A DNA stretch of 64,000 nucleotides from Nymphaea colorata (lineage: Eukaryota; Streptophyta; Magnoliopsida; Nymphaeales; Nymphaeaceae): contig NC_045138.2 in NCBI RefSeq assembly GCF_008831285.2, positions 37,749,115 to 37,813,114 of the forward strand. The letters are read 5' to 3'. Made by a program: the position numbers and the translations under genes. The notes beneath the pieces were generated by a model. That model made no database searches. It was not told the DNA's origin and worked only from the letters and a program-made list of their open reading frames with translations. This document shows, piece by piece, positions 23,022-36,181 of this stretch (positions are counted from its first letter, which is position 1; the number at the start of each line of letters is the position of its first letter).

Positions 23022-24713
23022 GTCGCCTTACCAACAATGTGGTACTGTAATACTGTGAAGCTTCAAGAACAGATCAAACACCCAAACATCATGCGCTTGA
23101 ATGATATTAATATAGCAAATCAGGAGTTTTTGGTTCATGTCGTTCACATTGGCTTATATAAATGTTCCTTATTTTATTATCATTCTAGCTCTGTCTCTCT
23201 CTTTCACTTCATGTGGCTCTTAATTTCACATTGCATTTTCTCAAAACTAACAGAACAACAACAACAAAGATGTGGTTTGACATACACCATGTGAAGTTTA
23301 TCTTCATTAGATTTGGATCGCCATTTTGGTACATCAAATAAGTGAAAACGCAACTACTTTTAAATTTCTTTCACTTAACCGCATGAATTGCATGCAAAGT
23401 GGTACTTCAAATGAGAGAAATTCGAGATTATGAGTGTGTTTATTTCATAAAATCCATTGATTGAACAAGTGGAGAAGCCCACATGTAAGAGAGGAGGGGC
23501 ACATGCCCTCTCTACCTTTCTGAAAACTATATTTAAGGGACATCCATTTATATTTCGGTGCTCGTAATGAAGAATTTGCATGTTAGTGTTTGTAATCGAA
23601 ACGTTTAGCTCCAACGATTACCTGACCGCACCTTTGTCGAATAAAAATGAAAATATCAAATATAAAGAGTAAGTGTGCCAACTGTTTATTCGAAATCAAA
23701 TGCAACAAACAAAAAAAAAAAAGTGTGCCAACTATTTGTTCGATTCATGTTCGCCCTATAGAGATTTCATGGAAGGTGTAGTGGAGCTGGCGACACTAAA
23801 ATTTGGCATTTTTTTCTCCAATCACATGCAAATAGACCTGGGACAAACTAAAACTTCTAAAAATCCTCACTGCAGATAATATAAACTATATATATATATA
23901 TATATATAACTATACATATAAACTATACAAACCCAAATCAGAACTAAAAAACAGGCAAAAGAAAAATCGCCAAGTGGTCCATGCTTCTTGCTAGAAGCGG
24001 AAACAATGATTTGGAAACACAAATTTTAAAAGGGCGTTAGGCAAAGGAGTCGGCGAACCTTTGCTTGTTTAATTGAATGAAAGTAAGATTGAGGTGTCAA
24101 AGAATCGGATTGGACGTGAACTTGGCCATAGCTCCAAATTCTCCGGACAAGAAGGTTTGTAGTTGAAATTCAGATAGTTCCATAGAACATGGAGTTGCTC
24201 AGAAATTTTCAAGGAAAAACCTTATCTGGATCCAAATTGCGAGCAATATCTGCGGCTGGAAGAGCTAAAATGGACATTGATATTCTTCCACATCATGGAT
24301 ATTCTTGAAACATTATTCTTTTCTCAGAAGGGAGTGAGTGCTTTAAAACTTTTCGTGAGAGAGATTAAACTGGTTCGATCTAAAACGTGGTTTTTCTGAA
24401 GAGATTGCTCTAGAGGAAAACTAACCTCACCGCCGAACTAAAATGGAGCCACCGCCGAACTAAAATGGGGCCACCGCCGAACCTCACCAACCTCACCAAC
24501 CCCTCATTTGTTCGGTCAAAGAGTCGTCTGTCACTAGAGGACGACTGCGGTTGTTGGGCTCCTCTGCATCCATCACCATAATGCTGCGCAGGATCGTTCC
24601 TTTTCGGAGCACCAGCACCACTCCCCTGTAACAAGACTCTCTGGAGCTGCCCAGTGTGATCAGAGAGAGGGAGAGGGGGGAAAGATAGCAGATCAATCAA
24701 GCAAATTCAATCC
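23022..24713. other. Intergenic and DEP1 upstream region
   Basis: AT-rich, with a TA run at 23887-23908 and a short direct repeat (AAGTGTGCCAACT near 23671 and 23721). No gene recognised. Confidence 0.6.
24428..24485. repeat. 22-bp tandem repeat in the DEP1 upstream/leader
   Basis: The unit caccgccgaactaaaatgg plus three bases occurs at 24428, 24450 and, partly, 24472. It lies 230-290 bp before the DEP1 start codon and so may fall in its promoter or leader. Confidence 0.8.
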
Positions 24714-27700
24714 ATGGGATCGACTGACTTGGCGTTGCTCTCTTCTGAGGCGTACCTCGAGGGCAGGAACGTGAAGGAAGCCAGGGGCTTAGTTTCTGAG
24801 CTCTGCAGGCACTTTTATACCCTTGGGTGGGTCTCCGGAACAGGTGGCAGCATCACCGTAAAGGTCCACGACGATGCCGTGCCTAAGGACCAGCAACTCT
24901 TAGTGATGTCTCCTTCCGGTAATGGTTCTCTTGATGCTAATTGCTATGGAGAGAGATGCCAACATCTGTCTTCTTTTTGCTCTTTCCTTGGCTTTCACGT
25001 CGATTCCTTTGATTGGTTTTTTTTGGGTGGAAGGGAAAGATGGGGTTCCTTTGATTTGTCTTTTGTGAGCGGAGGGGAAATATGGGGTTGTGGTGGAGTG
25101 GGGTGTTTGGTTTCGTATGGAGTGATGAATTCTTTGGAAGGATATCAGAATTGTTACGTTTCCCGTTCTTTTTTGCTTCTATTTTTCTTTGGTTGTTTCT
25201 TCGTTCTTTTTGCTTGTTTGTTCGCTGGATTGCCGTGAGATGACTTCTCTGTGGGGGTTATAGAATTGCTGTAACAGCAATAGACTTATGAACTTTCACT
25301 AACTACTGATGGGAGATTCTTCTTGTCTCCTGTTTTTCTTCTTCTTGTTGTTGCCCCTTCTTGTTCTCATGCTCTTGTTGTTCGGCATTGGCAGAAGGAG
25401 AATTTTGTGTACTGAATTTTCTAAGTAATTGGAAAACAAAGAGGTTTATGCAAAGCATAAAAGGAAATTTCTGGGGAGAAAACAGAAAGTTGCATTCATG
25501 GTTTGTCGGTTGGCTGCTCTGACTTCTGAATTCAATGATAATCTTTGATGAACTTAATCTGTAACTGTTCCAAATCGGTTGGCTTTTTGTGTTATTATCG
25601 TACAAAGAAACCATTGGGGTCAAGGAAGATAAAGTTAAAAGCAGCACGTCTCAAGCTTGTATTTTACGTGCTGTCGGTAGCATTCAGCAAAAAGGAATCT
25701 TAGTGGCTAATTTTCATTTGCAGGAGTTCAGAAGGAAAGAATGGTTCCCGAGGATATGTATGTACTATCTGCAGACGGTTCTTTCTTGTCAACGCCTTCT
25801 CAAAAGCCCTACCCGCATAAACCACCGAAATGCAGTGAATGTGCACCTCTGTTCATGAAGGCATGTTTCTTTTACTCAACCCCATTGTGCGCTTTTTGCA
25901 TCTTAGAAATAAATACAAGTTTAGCTCCCACCCACTCTCTCTTTAGGCGCCAAAATATTTGCTCTTTATTAGTCTCGAACCTGTACCGTTTCTGTTTTGT
26001 TCATTACTTCTGGATGGAGAGAAAATAAAATATTTTTTAATTACTATTTTGTAGGTCTTCCCATCCACAGCTTTTTTTTTTTTTTTGCCGAGAAGTTACT
26101 TTTCACTTACTAAATGGTGGAAGTGCGCACCATGAATTGCAAAGCAGAGATGGAGATGCACACATCCATGCATGTAATACAGATCATGTTTGAGCATCAT
26201 GGGCACTTGCACATACATAATGAAAGCACACATACACATATCTCTGTCTACTCATGAGTCGTGAAAATGCAATAAAGAAGAAAAACATGCTGTTTTATCG
26301 CTCTTAATACTGTAGTATATGCACTCTTAGCAGTTGTTTTAGTAACAGTATTATGTTCATGTTTTATCTGAAATAATATGGTTTCATGACTACTAACTGG
26401 AGATCATACTATCAATTCAGGCTTATCAAATGCGTAATGCTGGAGCTGTAATTCACAGCCATGGAATAGAATGTGTTCTTGCAACCTTGCTTCATCCTTC
26501 TGCAAAGGAGTTCCGGGTGATTATTTGAACTTTGCTTGATTTTTAGACAGGAAATTGAAGTGTATCCTTGTCCATTTTCTACTGTTATCTACTAATGTTT
26601 CTGTAAACTAAAGCAATTTTTTGCAAAAGATATGGTTTCTTAAATTCCTAAAGTTTGAGATATTTGGTTGGCTTTGATCTAGCTTTGGCTTGATAAATTT
26701 TTTATTGTTTAGTGATCTCATTTTCATGTAATCAAAGTGACATAAAGAGAAACCAAGGATGAGGATGCATATTTTGAATTTCAAATTGTTAAATCTAAAG
26801 GATTTAAATCATTCTCCTTGCCAATTTGAAATTTGCACCAAAGAGTATCTTAATAGAATGAGAAACACTCTAGTGGGAGTTGCCTTTGTACCTTTGTTAC
26901 AATAACTAAGTCTTCTTGGATAGCAGTGTAGTTGAAGGAAGTCATACGAGAAACAGCATACCTGGACCTCTTACATGTATTGAACTTGCTCTGTTTGCTA
27001 AGAATGGAAGATCTTAAAAAGAAATTTTGCAGACAAGGGTATAGGTATCTGTTAATGATCTAGTCATTTAGTCTAGAAAGTCACGAGTTCATTTTGTCCA
27101 TCTTGACAAGTCCACACCCAAGTGAGTCCATATGATTTCTAACTCAATCCAAGAAGGGAATGTTTCAGGTGACATCTGATAAATTCCTTGTATTTGTCGT
27201 GCACATACTTGATCAAAATTGATCTGGCTAAAATCTGAGCAATCAAGAACTTGAACTGCGTTTGGAAAGGAGAAGTCCTTTTAAATTTTTTATAATTTTC
27301 CAACTCCTGGCTTTTGATTTTTGTCTCATTTTGAAAACCTGACATGTATCAAATTGGCACTGCACTTGTTAATCTTTTACACGGTCAATGATGAAGAACA
27401 CACCTACAGTTAAATAATTAAATTCCAAATTTAAAAAGAGAAAAAAAATCCCTTGATGATCTTCAGTTTGTATGGGAGATTAATTAAGTTTCTGGCTGCA
27501 TATTTAATGCTTTTGTGCATGTTACTGATACTGTGATGCTGCTTCTGCAGATAACTCACATGGAAATGATAAAGGGAATTCAAGGGCATGGATATTATGA
27601 TGAGCTTGTGATCCCAATAGTTGAGAACACTGCTCGTGAAGGAGAGCTGACAGATTCTCTTGCTGAAGCTGTAAGTTTGTCCGAGCCTGTAAAAAGTGAA

Positions 27701-30700
27701 AAATGAAGAGGAGTCTTGGGGGCTAACTGCTAAGTCAATATTTGGAAATTGTTCATAAGATGCCATAAGCCTATTTTGAAGTGTCTAATGCAGATGGAGT
27801 GTCAACACTTTTCACTTTTGAAGTGTTGAGTGCATCATAATGAGTGTCTGGCACTTGGTATGCTCTATTAAATGCATCCAACAGCCTTTGACACTTCAAA
27901 GTTCAGAGTTCAAACTAAGATATATAAGCAAGAGTTGTCAAGAAGTACCTGTGATTTGTCAATCACAAGTTTCCATGGTCATGCTGGACATATGAAACAT
28001 TTAGTTAACATAGATCAGAAGCAAACTCAAAATATCTCTTTTGGTCTCGCTTATGATGTGAGGTCTAATGGAATTTATGAAGATATCTTGTGGCTTCAAT
28101 CACTTTTTACCCAATTTCTGGAGGATTACCTTAGGTTTCCTTTTATATTTATATTAATATAGTATGGTGATTTCACTGCATACCAGATTGCAGCTTATCC
28201 AAAAGCAACTGCTGTGCTTGTACGCAACCATGGGATATATGTTTGGGGAGACTCCTGGATCAGTGCCAAAACTCAGGTTTGTTCTACTGTGACACTGTCT
28301 GTCTGTTTGGCAATTGACTTCTGCTTTCAATGGTATTAGTACTGGAAATCATCCTTTGTATGATAAGACTGGCTTTATGTTGGATATCTTGTAAAATTCC
28401 TGATGATGGTTGTACTTGCTATCCCTTTAACTAGTACCTGCAATATAATTTTGCAGCATGAGATTGTTATGTGATTATGTTTTGGTATTAGGAGCCTGAC
28501 ATTTTCTCTTTTTGTTGGTTTGTTTCAAACAATAAACTTTTCAGTCGTTCATAAAATAGCTGCATTGTTTTTATTTTCTGATCATGCCTAAAGTTTAGGA
28601 CAAGGCCTTCTATTTCACTATTCTTGCCATGTTTGCACATAGAGTTGTCTCATACAGACGGCCCTTGGCCAAGTGAAACTATGTCTAGACTGAGAATGTA
28701 AAACAATGAGGACCACCGTCGAATGCGTTCAGCCACTAGAATATGTAGTAGCAGTTAGGTAGGTGCATCAGATGGCATTCGTGGTAACCTCCAGTTACTA
28801 AAAACTAACAGACGTCCCTTGGCCAAGTGAAACTATGTCTAGACTGAGAATGTGAAACAATGAGGACCACTGTCGAATGCGTTCAGCCACTAGAATATGT
28901 AGTAGCAGTTAGGTAGGTGCATCAGATGGCATTCGTGGTAACCTCCAGTTACTAAAAGCTAACAGACGTCCCTTGGCCAAGTGAAACTATGTCTAGACTG
29001 AGAATGTGAAACAATGAGGACCACTGTCGAATGCGTTCAGCCACTAGAATATGTAGTAGCAGTTAGGTAGGTGCATCAGATGGCATTCGTGGTAACCTCC
29101 AGTTACTAAAAACTAACACCATGAGCTGCATTGCACTAGTATTTACAGCGCTATTGCCTATTGGACCTATGAAGATTCCTGGGGAGCGATGGTAACTTCT
29201 AACCTTCATCTTTGTAAAAGTTTTATGTACCTGGGAACTTAGTTCTGGTAATGATCCTCACGTGTGGCTGTCAACCAAATTCAGAGTGTCGAGTCTGTTG
29301 ACTCTATCTATAAAGGTTTTCCTAGTAAGTGGTGAGTTTTTGTTTGCAAGGAGTGGTAACCATACATTGTCCTCATACAAGGATGTTACATCCTATCTAA
29401 CTGAAAATCCTATTTCAATCAATGTATCTTCTCCACCGGATAATAAAAAGTCATTTCTAACCAATGGGCAAGTTACATTTCCTATTTCTTGACTATACCT
29501 ACCAAATCTATGTTGAAATTGAATAAGAAAAAAAACTCCGGCCTTGTGAAGTAAATTGTCCCATGAAGTCCAAGCAATGAACTTGCATGCCTGCAGCTGT
29601 TAGTTTATTCCTTGACTCTGACTGCTGGTTGGGTGTTGGTTTCTCTCTATTCAGAATTGAGTTGAGTTGTCTAGCTTGCTCATTTTGACTTTAAGAAAAG
29701 ACTGCCAGTTAAAAAAGTCTCATTCTTAACAATGTTATTGTCTTTTTCTGTTTCATATTTTGCCTTTTGCTACTTGGAATACTGATTGCATGCATAGCTA
29801 CATAATAAGGCCACTTTTTTGCAAGGGAATTTGGTTTGGCATGCTTTGAGACATTGATTGTTTCCGGGCAGTGGATAGATCAGAGGCAATTTTTAGAAGT
29901 AATATCATACATAGAATGTACTTTTATGGCAGTTTCACGTAATCATGCCTTAGTTATGTTTTTTTCTTTTATTGACATTACCTATTTGAAAAACTGGATT
30001 TCGTTGCTTGCCTTTGAAACTGGATCTTGTCTTTGCAGGCAGAATGCTACCATTATCTCTTTGATGCTGCCTTTAAGCTCCACCAGATGGGCCGGGATTG
30101 GTCCAGCCCAAGTCATGGTCTAATAAAGGAGCTAGGAACTGTAGCAAGCTATCCCAACCACATGAATGGGCTACAAATGCCAGTTAAAAGGCACAATGAA
30201 GCAGGGAATCCACATTGGGTGAGTGTGCACACATTTTCACGCAACAAGCATACACGTACATGTGTATAGAATGGCCACACTTTCTTGCTGGCCAGGTTCT
30301 TTGTTGAATCTCATTGGGATCCATTCCTTGAGATTATATGTTTTAATTTCTTGGCCTGTGACCATTTTGTGTATTTTGCAGAGCTGCATTCTGCTTGACA
30401 TTGAAGGTACAACAACACCAATCTCCTTTGTTGCAGATGTTCTTTTCCCCTATGCACGTCATAACGTGAGGAAACATTTGACCGACACTTATGAGAGCAA
30501 AGATACTCAAGAAGATATAAAGCTGTTACGTGCCCAAGTAAGATTTTGTTGCTTCTGTTTGGTTGATCTTGGGCTAGTACATGTTTACATAGGGGAAGGG
30601 TCATTTTGGTTCATATTTTTATGGTAAATTGGTTAAGCTGCTTCAGACAATTACATCAAATGCTTCTTTTTGTGGATATCTATTTATGCAAAAGCCTGAA

Positions 30701-31025
30701 GTGTGTTTGTATACCTAGGCTGCGGTTTTTTGAGCATGAATTCCTATTGTTAAAGAATGCCTTTTACTATAGGTTAGCATGTGATTTCAGTTTCATGTAT
30801 TTCCAAAGCTTTGCGTGTGATGCAAAGTAGGGCAGACTCATTCTGCTAAAATGATCATAGTTGCTGTTAGTGTGAATGTCTTGATAAATATCTGAAAGAC
30901 TATTTCTAGCTAAGACTTTTGGTGTCAGTTCTCAAAAGGCATGATATTTTTTGGTTGAACAAAGAGAAGAAAATGACAATCTTGTTGGACATAAGAAATG
31001 CAAAATGCATGAGACTTGATACATA

Positions 31026-31070
<45 letters not shown>

Positions 31071-33343
31071 GTTAGAAGGCCAAGAAGATGAATTTAAGAT
31101 GCGTAATGCTGAATGTATAGGTAACATAGTTTACTGAAAGAGGCAGGGATGATTTGAGGTGTTGATAAAAGTGCATTTAATGGACAAACATAGAGAAGCT
31201 ACATGGACCACGCAATGTCCCCTACAACTGAGAAAGATATGGAAGTAGGTCCCTTGATATTCATAGAAGCTATTTTTCTACAGGTAAAAGAAGATTTAGA
31301 GCAAGGAGTTTCAGACTCAGTATCCATACCATCTGAAGATGCGGGGAAAGAGGATGTCATTGACTCTTTGGTCGCCAACGTAGAAGCAATGATCAAGGCA
31401 GACAGGAAAATTACTGCATTGAAGCAGTTGCAGGTACTAACAATAGACACATAGCAACACAAGCATTTGCACGTATGCCTGTATACAAGAGACAACATAG
31501 ATGCACACGCCGTTACATATATGTTTTCTATGCACGTGCATGATGGTGCTGCCAAGTCTTCCAGCTCTTTAATTTGGCTCCAATATGCAGGGTCACATAT
31601 GGAGAACGGGTTATGAGAACAATGAACTGAAAGGGGTATTTTTTGAGGATGTACCTAAAGCTCTTGCTCAATGGCATGCAATGGGTGTTAAGGTTATTAC
31701 TTTCACATAGTTATTTGCTTGAATTGATCTTTATGAGCATTTTTTACTTTTGTACATTCTGATGCAGTTAATTCTGGGGAAACTTTGTTATAGCTGTAAT
31801 TTGTTGAAGTCTTCTGACTGTTCGTCCTTCTGAAGTCCAAGCAGGAAACACAGCTCAACATGCATTGTTTTCCCTGGGACTCAATTACTCGAATAATGTA
31901 GGACTTATGACTACACCATCAATCTGATATTTTGAGTTTTTGACGTGAGAGGAATTGCTTATACTGGAAATTGTTTTGGACCAGTGATTGAGCCACGTTG
32001 TCCTGATCTGGCTTTTTAACATATAGTTCTTTGTTGATCTGCTTCTCATAGGAAGCTTCAAAGTTCAAAGTTTTTGGTCAAACATGGATTGGTTTACAAA
32101 CAACTGGTACAGTCTGGTTGACAAACAGGATGCGTTAGAACAAAGCCTTATCCCCTACTGGATACACATTATTGTGGTTTAACTTAGAATGATCAAAACG
32201 GTGAAGTCCAACTGAAAATTAAGCTTGTTTCTGAAAGATGCTACTTGAGCTGGGTATGGGCTTGAGTTTTTTCACATTGTTCTTAGAGTATTTTCAAATC
32301 AACAGTATGTAACAAAGTATATTTTTTTTGCTCACTGCACATTTTTAAGAATGAAAAATGAAACTTTTAGCATGGGCAAGCCAATGCTGAGTAAGTGTGA
32401 AAACCTAATGCAGAAACTTGATCAATTCTTTTTTCTCACCTGTAGTACTATGTTGCCTTACAACTAGCATATTAGTGGTATTTGTGCCTGTGACACTGCA
32501 TCATGTGACTTTGCTGTTACACTGCATCAGTCTATATTATTATCCTTCAGATATGTACTAAACATTATCCATTTTTTAGAATTCATTTCTCATTTGTCAT
32601 CTTGAACTTGCCTATATTGGATAATCAACTCGAGTTTTTGGTTTTCTGGGCCAGAACACAACTTTATTCTGACATGTTTTTGCAGATCTATATATATTCC
32701 AGTGGTAGTAGGGAGGCCCAAAGGCTTATCTTCGGGAAAACTGCATATGGTGACTTGAGGAAATATCTTTGTGGATTCTTTGACACTGCAGTGGGGTAGG
32801 ATATCTTTAGAAGTCTCTTCGTCTGAAATTTCTCTGTCCGCCCCTCCCTTCCTTTCTCTCTCTCTCTCTCTCCCTCTCTCTCTCCCACCTGTGTGTGTGT
32901 GTGTGTATATATCCTTCCTGTATACCTTGGCAAAATTAAAGAGAGAACTTTCTCCCTTTGCTTTATAGGAGCAAAAGAGAGGCCCGAAGTTATACAGAAA
33001 TCTATCAGTCGCTTGGAGTAGACAAACCATCACAGATCTTGTTTGTGACTGATGTCATTCAAGAAGCGGAGGCTGCAAGTTCTGCAGGTAAATTACAAAT
33101 AGCAAGTAATACTCTCTTAGAAAAAATAGCTTTGAGCAAGAAAATGGTTGGTTTGAGTGGTTATATTGCGTTTTGACATTATACTCTAGGATGCCAACAT
33201 AATCTTCCTAGCATTGTTCCACTGAAACCTTCATTCCTTCACGCCTTCCAGGTTTGGATGTGGTGATCTCAGTGCGGCCAGAAAATGCTCCTCTTCCAGA
33301 GGGCCACAAGTTCCGGACAATACGATCATTTGAAGAGATCTAA
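24714..33343 (+). CDS. DEP1: Bifunctional methylthioribulose-1-phosphate dehydratase / enolase-phosphatase E1
   Basis: Twelve exons: 24714-24918, 25724-25860, 26421-26516, 27551-27670, 28187-28276, 30039-30218, 30382-30537, 31284-31433, 31591-31692, 32686-32795, 32969-33087, 33252-33343. They total 1557 nt, 518 residues, in frame throughout. The N-terminal half is a class II aldolase-like dehydratase: H126 and H128 in HSHGIE and H201 in RNHGIYVWG are the expected metal ligands. The C-terminal half is a HAD phosphatase: motif I D282-x-E284 in [10 protein letters not shown], motif II in IYIYSSGS (417-419), and a late FVTDV motif. In plants this fusion carries out three successive steps of the methionine salvage (Yang) cycle, recycling methylthioadenosine from ethylene, polyamine and nicotianamine synthesis, in the cytosol. 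Length and fusion order fit Arabidopsis DEP1. All catalytic motifs are intact. Confidence 0.95.
25861..25862 (+). other. GC splice donor (GC-AG intron) in DEP1
   Basis: Exon 2 ends ATGAAG at 25860 and the intron starts GCATGT. Using the nearby GT (25867) would put a stop codon five codons into exon 3. The GC donor gives the conserved [18 protein letters not shown] junction. Confidence 0.85.
28657..29118 (+). repeat. 154-bp tandem repeat, exactly three copies, in a DEP1 intron
   Basis: Copies begin at 28657, 28811 and 28965, each starting gacg and ending ctaaca. They differ at only about four positions (for example gacggccc against gacgtccc in copy 1, and aaaact against aaagct in copy 2). Near identity means recent expansion. 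It lies in the intron between 28276 and 30039 and codes for nothing recognised. Confidence 0.97.
31021..31069. repeat. (TA)n microsatellite
   Basis: Long TA run in the DEP1 intron before exon 31284-31433. Confidence 0.95.
32849..32910. repeat. (CT)n-(GT)n microsatellite
   Basis: Compound repeat in the short DEP1 intron between 32795 and 32969. Confidence 0.9.
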
Positions 33344-34230
33344 TAGCCCAAAGATTGAGCTTCCCTTTTCATGCTTTCATAAGTTATGCAGGTGACAACC
33401 TTCTGCATGCTTGATAAATCAGAGAGATGGATGCACCATCAAGTGTAGTTGGGTTTCCTTGGTGATAACAATAAAAATGGGTTTAGCAGTGTGAAAATTT
33501 CCAAGTGCCTGAATAATGCTGAGAGCATGACATGAATTCAAGCGTATACGTCACGGAAGTTGTTAACATGTATGCCAATTCTGTAATGGATGGAGCAGTA
33601 TCTGCTTGTGGTTTTGTGGTTGGGACAATATCTTGCTTACGAAACGATTGGAGTTTTTAGGAAGTTGGTTGCTCATATGACCAAGCATAATGGCAAAAGT
33701 TGGCAATTGGATTTCTCTAGTAATTCGTTTCTTAAAGGCCAGAGTCAGACAGGGCATCTTCCTGTCATATATTAACGTCTATAAAGTCAAAGAAATTAGG
33801 TGGATCTTGTTTCGTGGACCCTCTAAAAATGCTTATGGTCGGTTTTTCGCAGAATCTAGGCGGAATTAGTCAACACGGAAGAATGGGCAGAAAAGAAAGT
33901 GGAAATGGAGGACTCCCAGAAGAGAAGGACAAAAGAAAGATGAATAAATAAATAAACAAACAAGCAAACAAATAAATAAATGTTTGAGAAGGCTAAAGTA
34001 TTCAGACTAGCTGCTGTGGCGACGTACCGGGTGTTTGGCTTCGCTTTTTGACCGCAACGAGATTAATCGAAGAAGCAGCCTTACCAACCAAATTCCTATC
34101 TATCTTCGGCCGATATTTTATCGATTGTTATGGCCCCACACTGTTCATAAATCTAGGAACATCAATTACCAGTCTGACTGAGAAGGGTAAGGGAGTTCTT
34201 TTCAGGTTTAGCAGAATCTGAATTGAAGAC

Positions 34231-34297
<67 letters not shown>

Positions 34298-36181
34298 GTC
34301 CTCCTTTTATGGCATAGAGTAGAACAGGGTGAATGGTTGACATGGTAGGGTGTTTGACAAAGGGGTATGTATAGAGGGTCTACATTTACTTTCTATAAAA
34401 TTAATATGATCACTATAAAAAGGACAGTCTACGGCTACCATCCTAAGAACCTAATAATCTTGCCATCTCTTGTTTATGGGGATTAAATGAAGAAATAGGT
34501 GGAGAGAGAATCAAGACTGTCTCAACCATGAGATGTATATATGTATATAGTAATGAGATCTTGACAACTAACTATACAAAGAGAGAAAAAGAATGGGGAT
34601 ACAAAGGAATCTGTAATAAGACACTTCTTGGTTGGTTACGGTGCCTTGCTTTCAGGAGAAAAGGTAACGCATACACTGTTCCACGCATCCGTTGAGTGTG
34701 AAGTAATCGTTTCAGGAACACTAATTTCCAGTCTTGGGTTGCCGTTTCAATTTGCCGCAAGAGTCTTCCCACCTTCCCTGTAACGTTCTCCCTGATATCG
34801 TCCAATCATAATAACAATAATGGCATCTCCCGGCACCCGTCATAAAACACCATCACCATCAGTTTGAGTCTTCCTTGACGGCCATTAACATGGCGCCTAG
34901 TGTAGTGCCGTTGATAATGATCATCATCATCATCATAAATGTGATGTTTGAATTATTAAAAAAATCATTGAATGATGACAATGTGGAATCACATTTGGAG
35001 CGGACATCTGATCAACTATTCCCCGTCTGTCTGCCCACTAGGCTCAAAAATGGTGGCCTTTTCAATCTGATCGACAAGACCCGGATCCATATCCTAACAT
35101 ATCGATTTGAGCCTCGACAAACGACAAGATTAGGAGATCCAAAGGTCCCATCCGTCTCCGTTCAGCTTAGTGACGGAAATACCCCTCCCCAGAATGTTCG
35201 ATCCTATTCGAGCAAGAGAAATAGCTATAACACAACCAAGGGTCCGATCGTCATTTTATTCGTCCCATATACTTTGTTCTTTTTGCACCAACTAATAAAT
35301 GAAAGTAAAAAGGAAAAAACCAAGTGAGTTGCGAACGGGTCTTATTTGAAACAGTAACGAACCAGATCCGATCCATTACAACCCTTTTCGATAATTCGTC
35401 CCTGAAAGAAAATGCTCGCTTCTTATCATTGTTTTTTGGTCGTTATTAGACGTCTGAGGATCCAAATCAGGATCCACCCAGGCGGGCCGTTATGATAGAA
35501 GTAGCACAACCGCTAGAAGAGGTTTTGGATATTGGAATCGAACCGTCTGACACAGGTTCAATTGGGTCCGAACCCGAACGGAAGAGGACGAAATCCGACC
35601 CGCGCCACCGCATGCATTTAGGGAGGGAGACGACCGTCAATTCGTGGAAAAAACCCTAGCCAAGTGCTAGAGGGAATCTACGCATGGGAAATGACTATTT
35701 TATCCTCGACAGACATTTTTTCACAGCAAGGTCCGACTCCCCGCCACGGACTAACGAGAAGAGATAAGAAGCCGCTTAACAGTAATTAAGCGGATACCTA
35801 ATCGTGATTAAAGGAAGGAGGAGAAGGAGGCGGCGGCACAGCAATGTGAGACTTTACATATAATTAAGTAAATTGATTAATTAAATGAAAATCACGAAAG
35901 GAAGAAGAAGAAGCAGAAGAAGAGTGGAAGAAGGTTTAGATTATGATGAGAAAAATCGAAGAAAATTTCGACCTCTCGATCAACACCACCATAATATCTC
36001 ATAATTCAAATCACAGAAATGGAAAATCAAGAGAAAAGAGAAAAAGAGGGAAAAGGGGAGGAAAGAAAGTGGAGACGGAGGAGAAAGAGAAGAATTTGTA
36101 CAATTGAATCAAAAGCATCGCCTTCTTCCGATCGATCGATCAGCGGATACACAGACGCGTGGCGGTCCGACAGCTTTCTCC
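33344..36181. other. Intergenic between convergent DEP1 and VQ genes
   Basis: No gene recognised. It contains an AAATAAATAAACAAAC-type tract near 33943-33980, the CT/TA microsatellite at 34234-34295 and a 150-codon plus frame at 34875-35327. That frame has an isoleucine run encoded by ATC repeats and no family signature. Purine-rich tracts at 35815-36090 border the VQ gene's 3' end. Confidence 0.5.
34234..34295. repeat. (CT)n-(AT)n microsatellite
   Basis: About 14 CT units followed by about 17 AT units. Confidence 0.95.

Noticed and set aside
30311-31555. Minus-strand frames across DEP1 exons
   Set aside because: They are antisense shadows of well-supported DEP1 exons.
34875-35327. 150-codon plus-strand frame
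   Set aside because: Contains an isoleucine run from an ATC repeat and no recognisable motif; likely chance.
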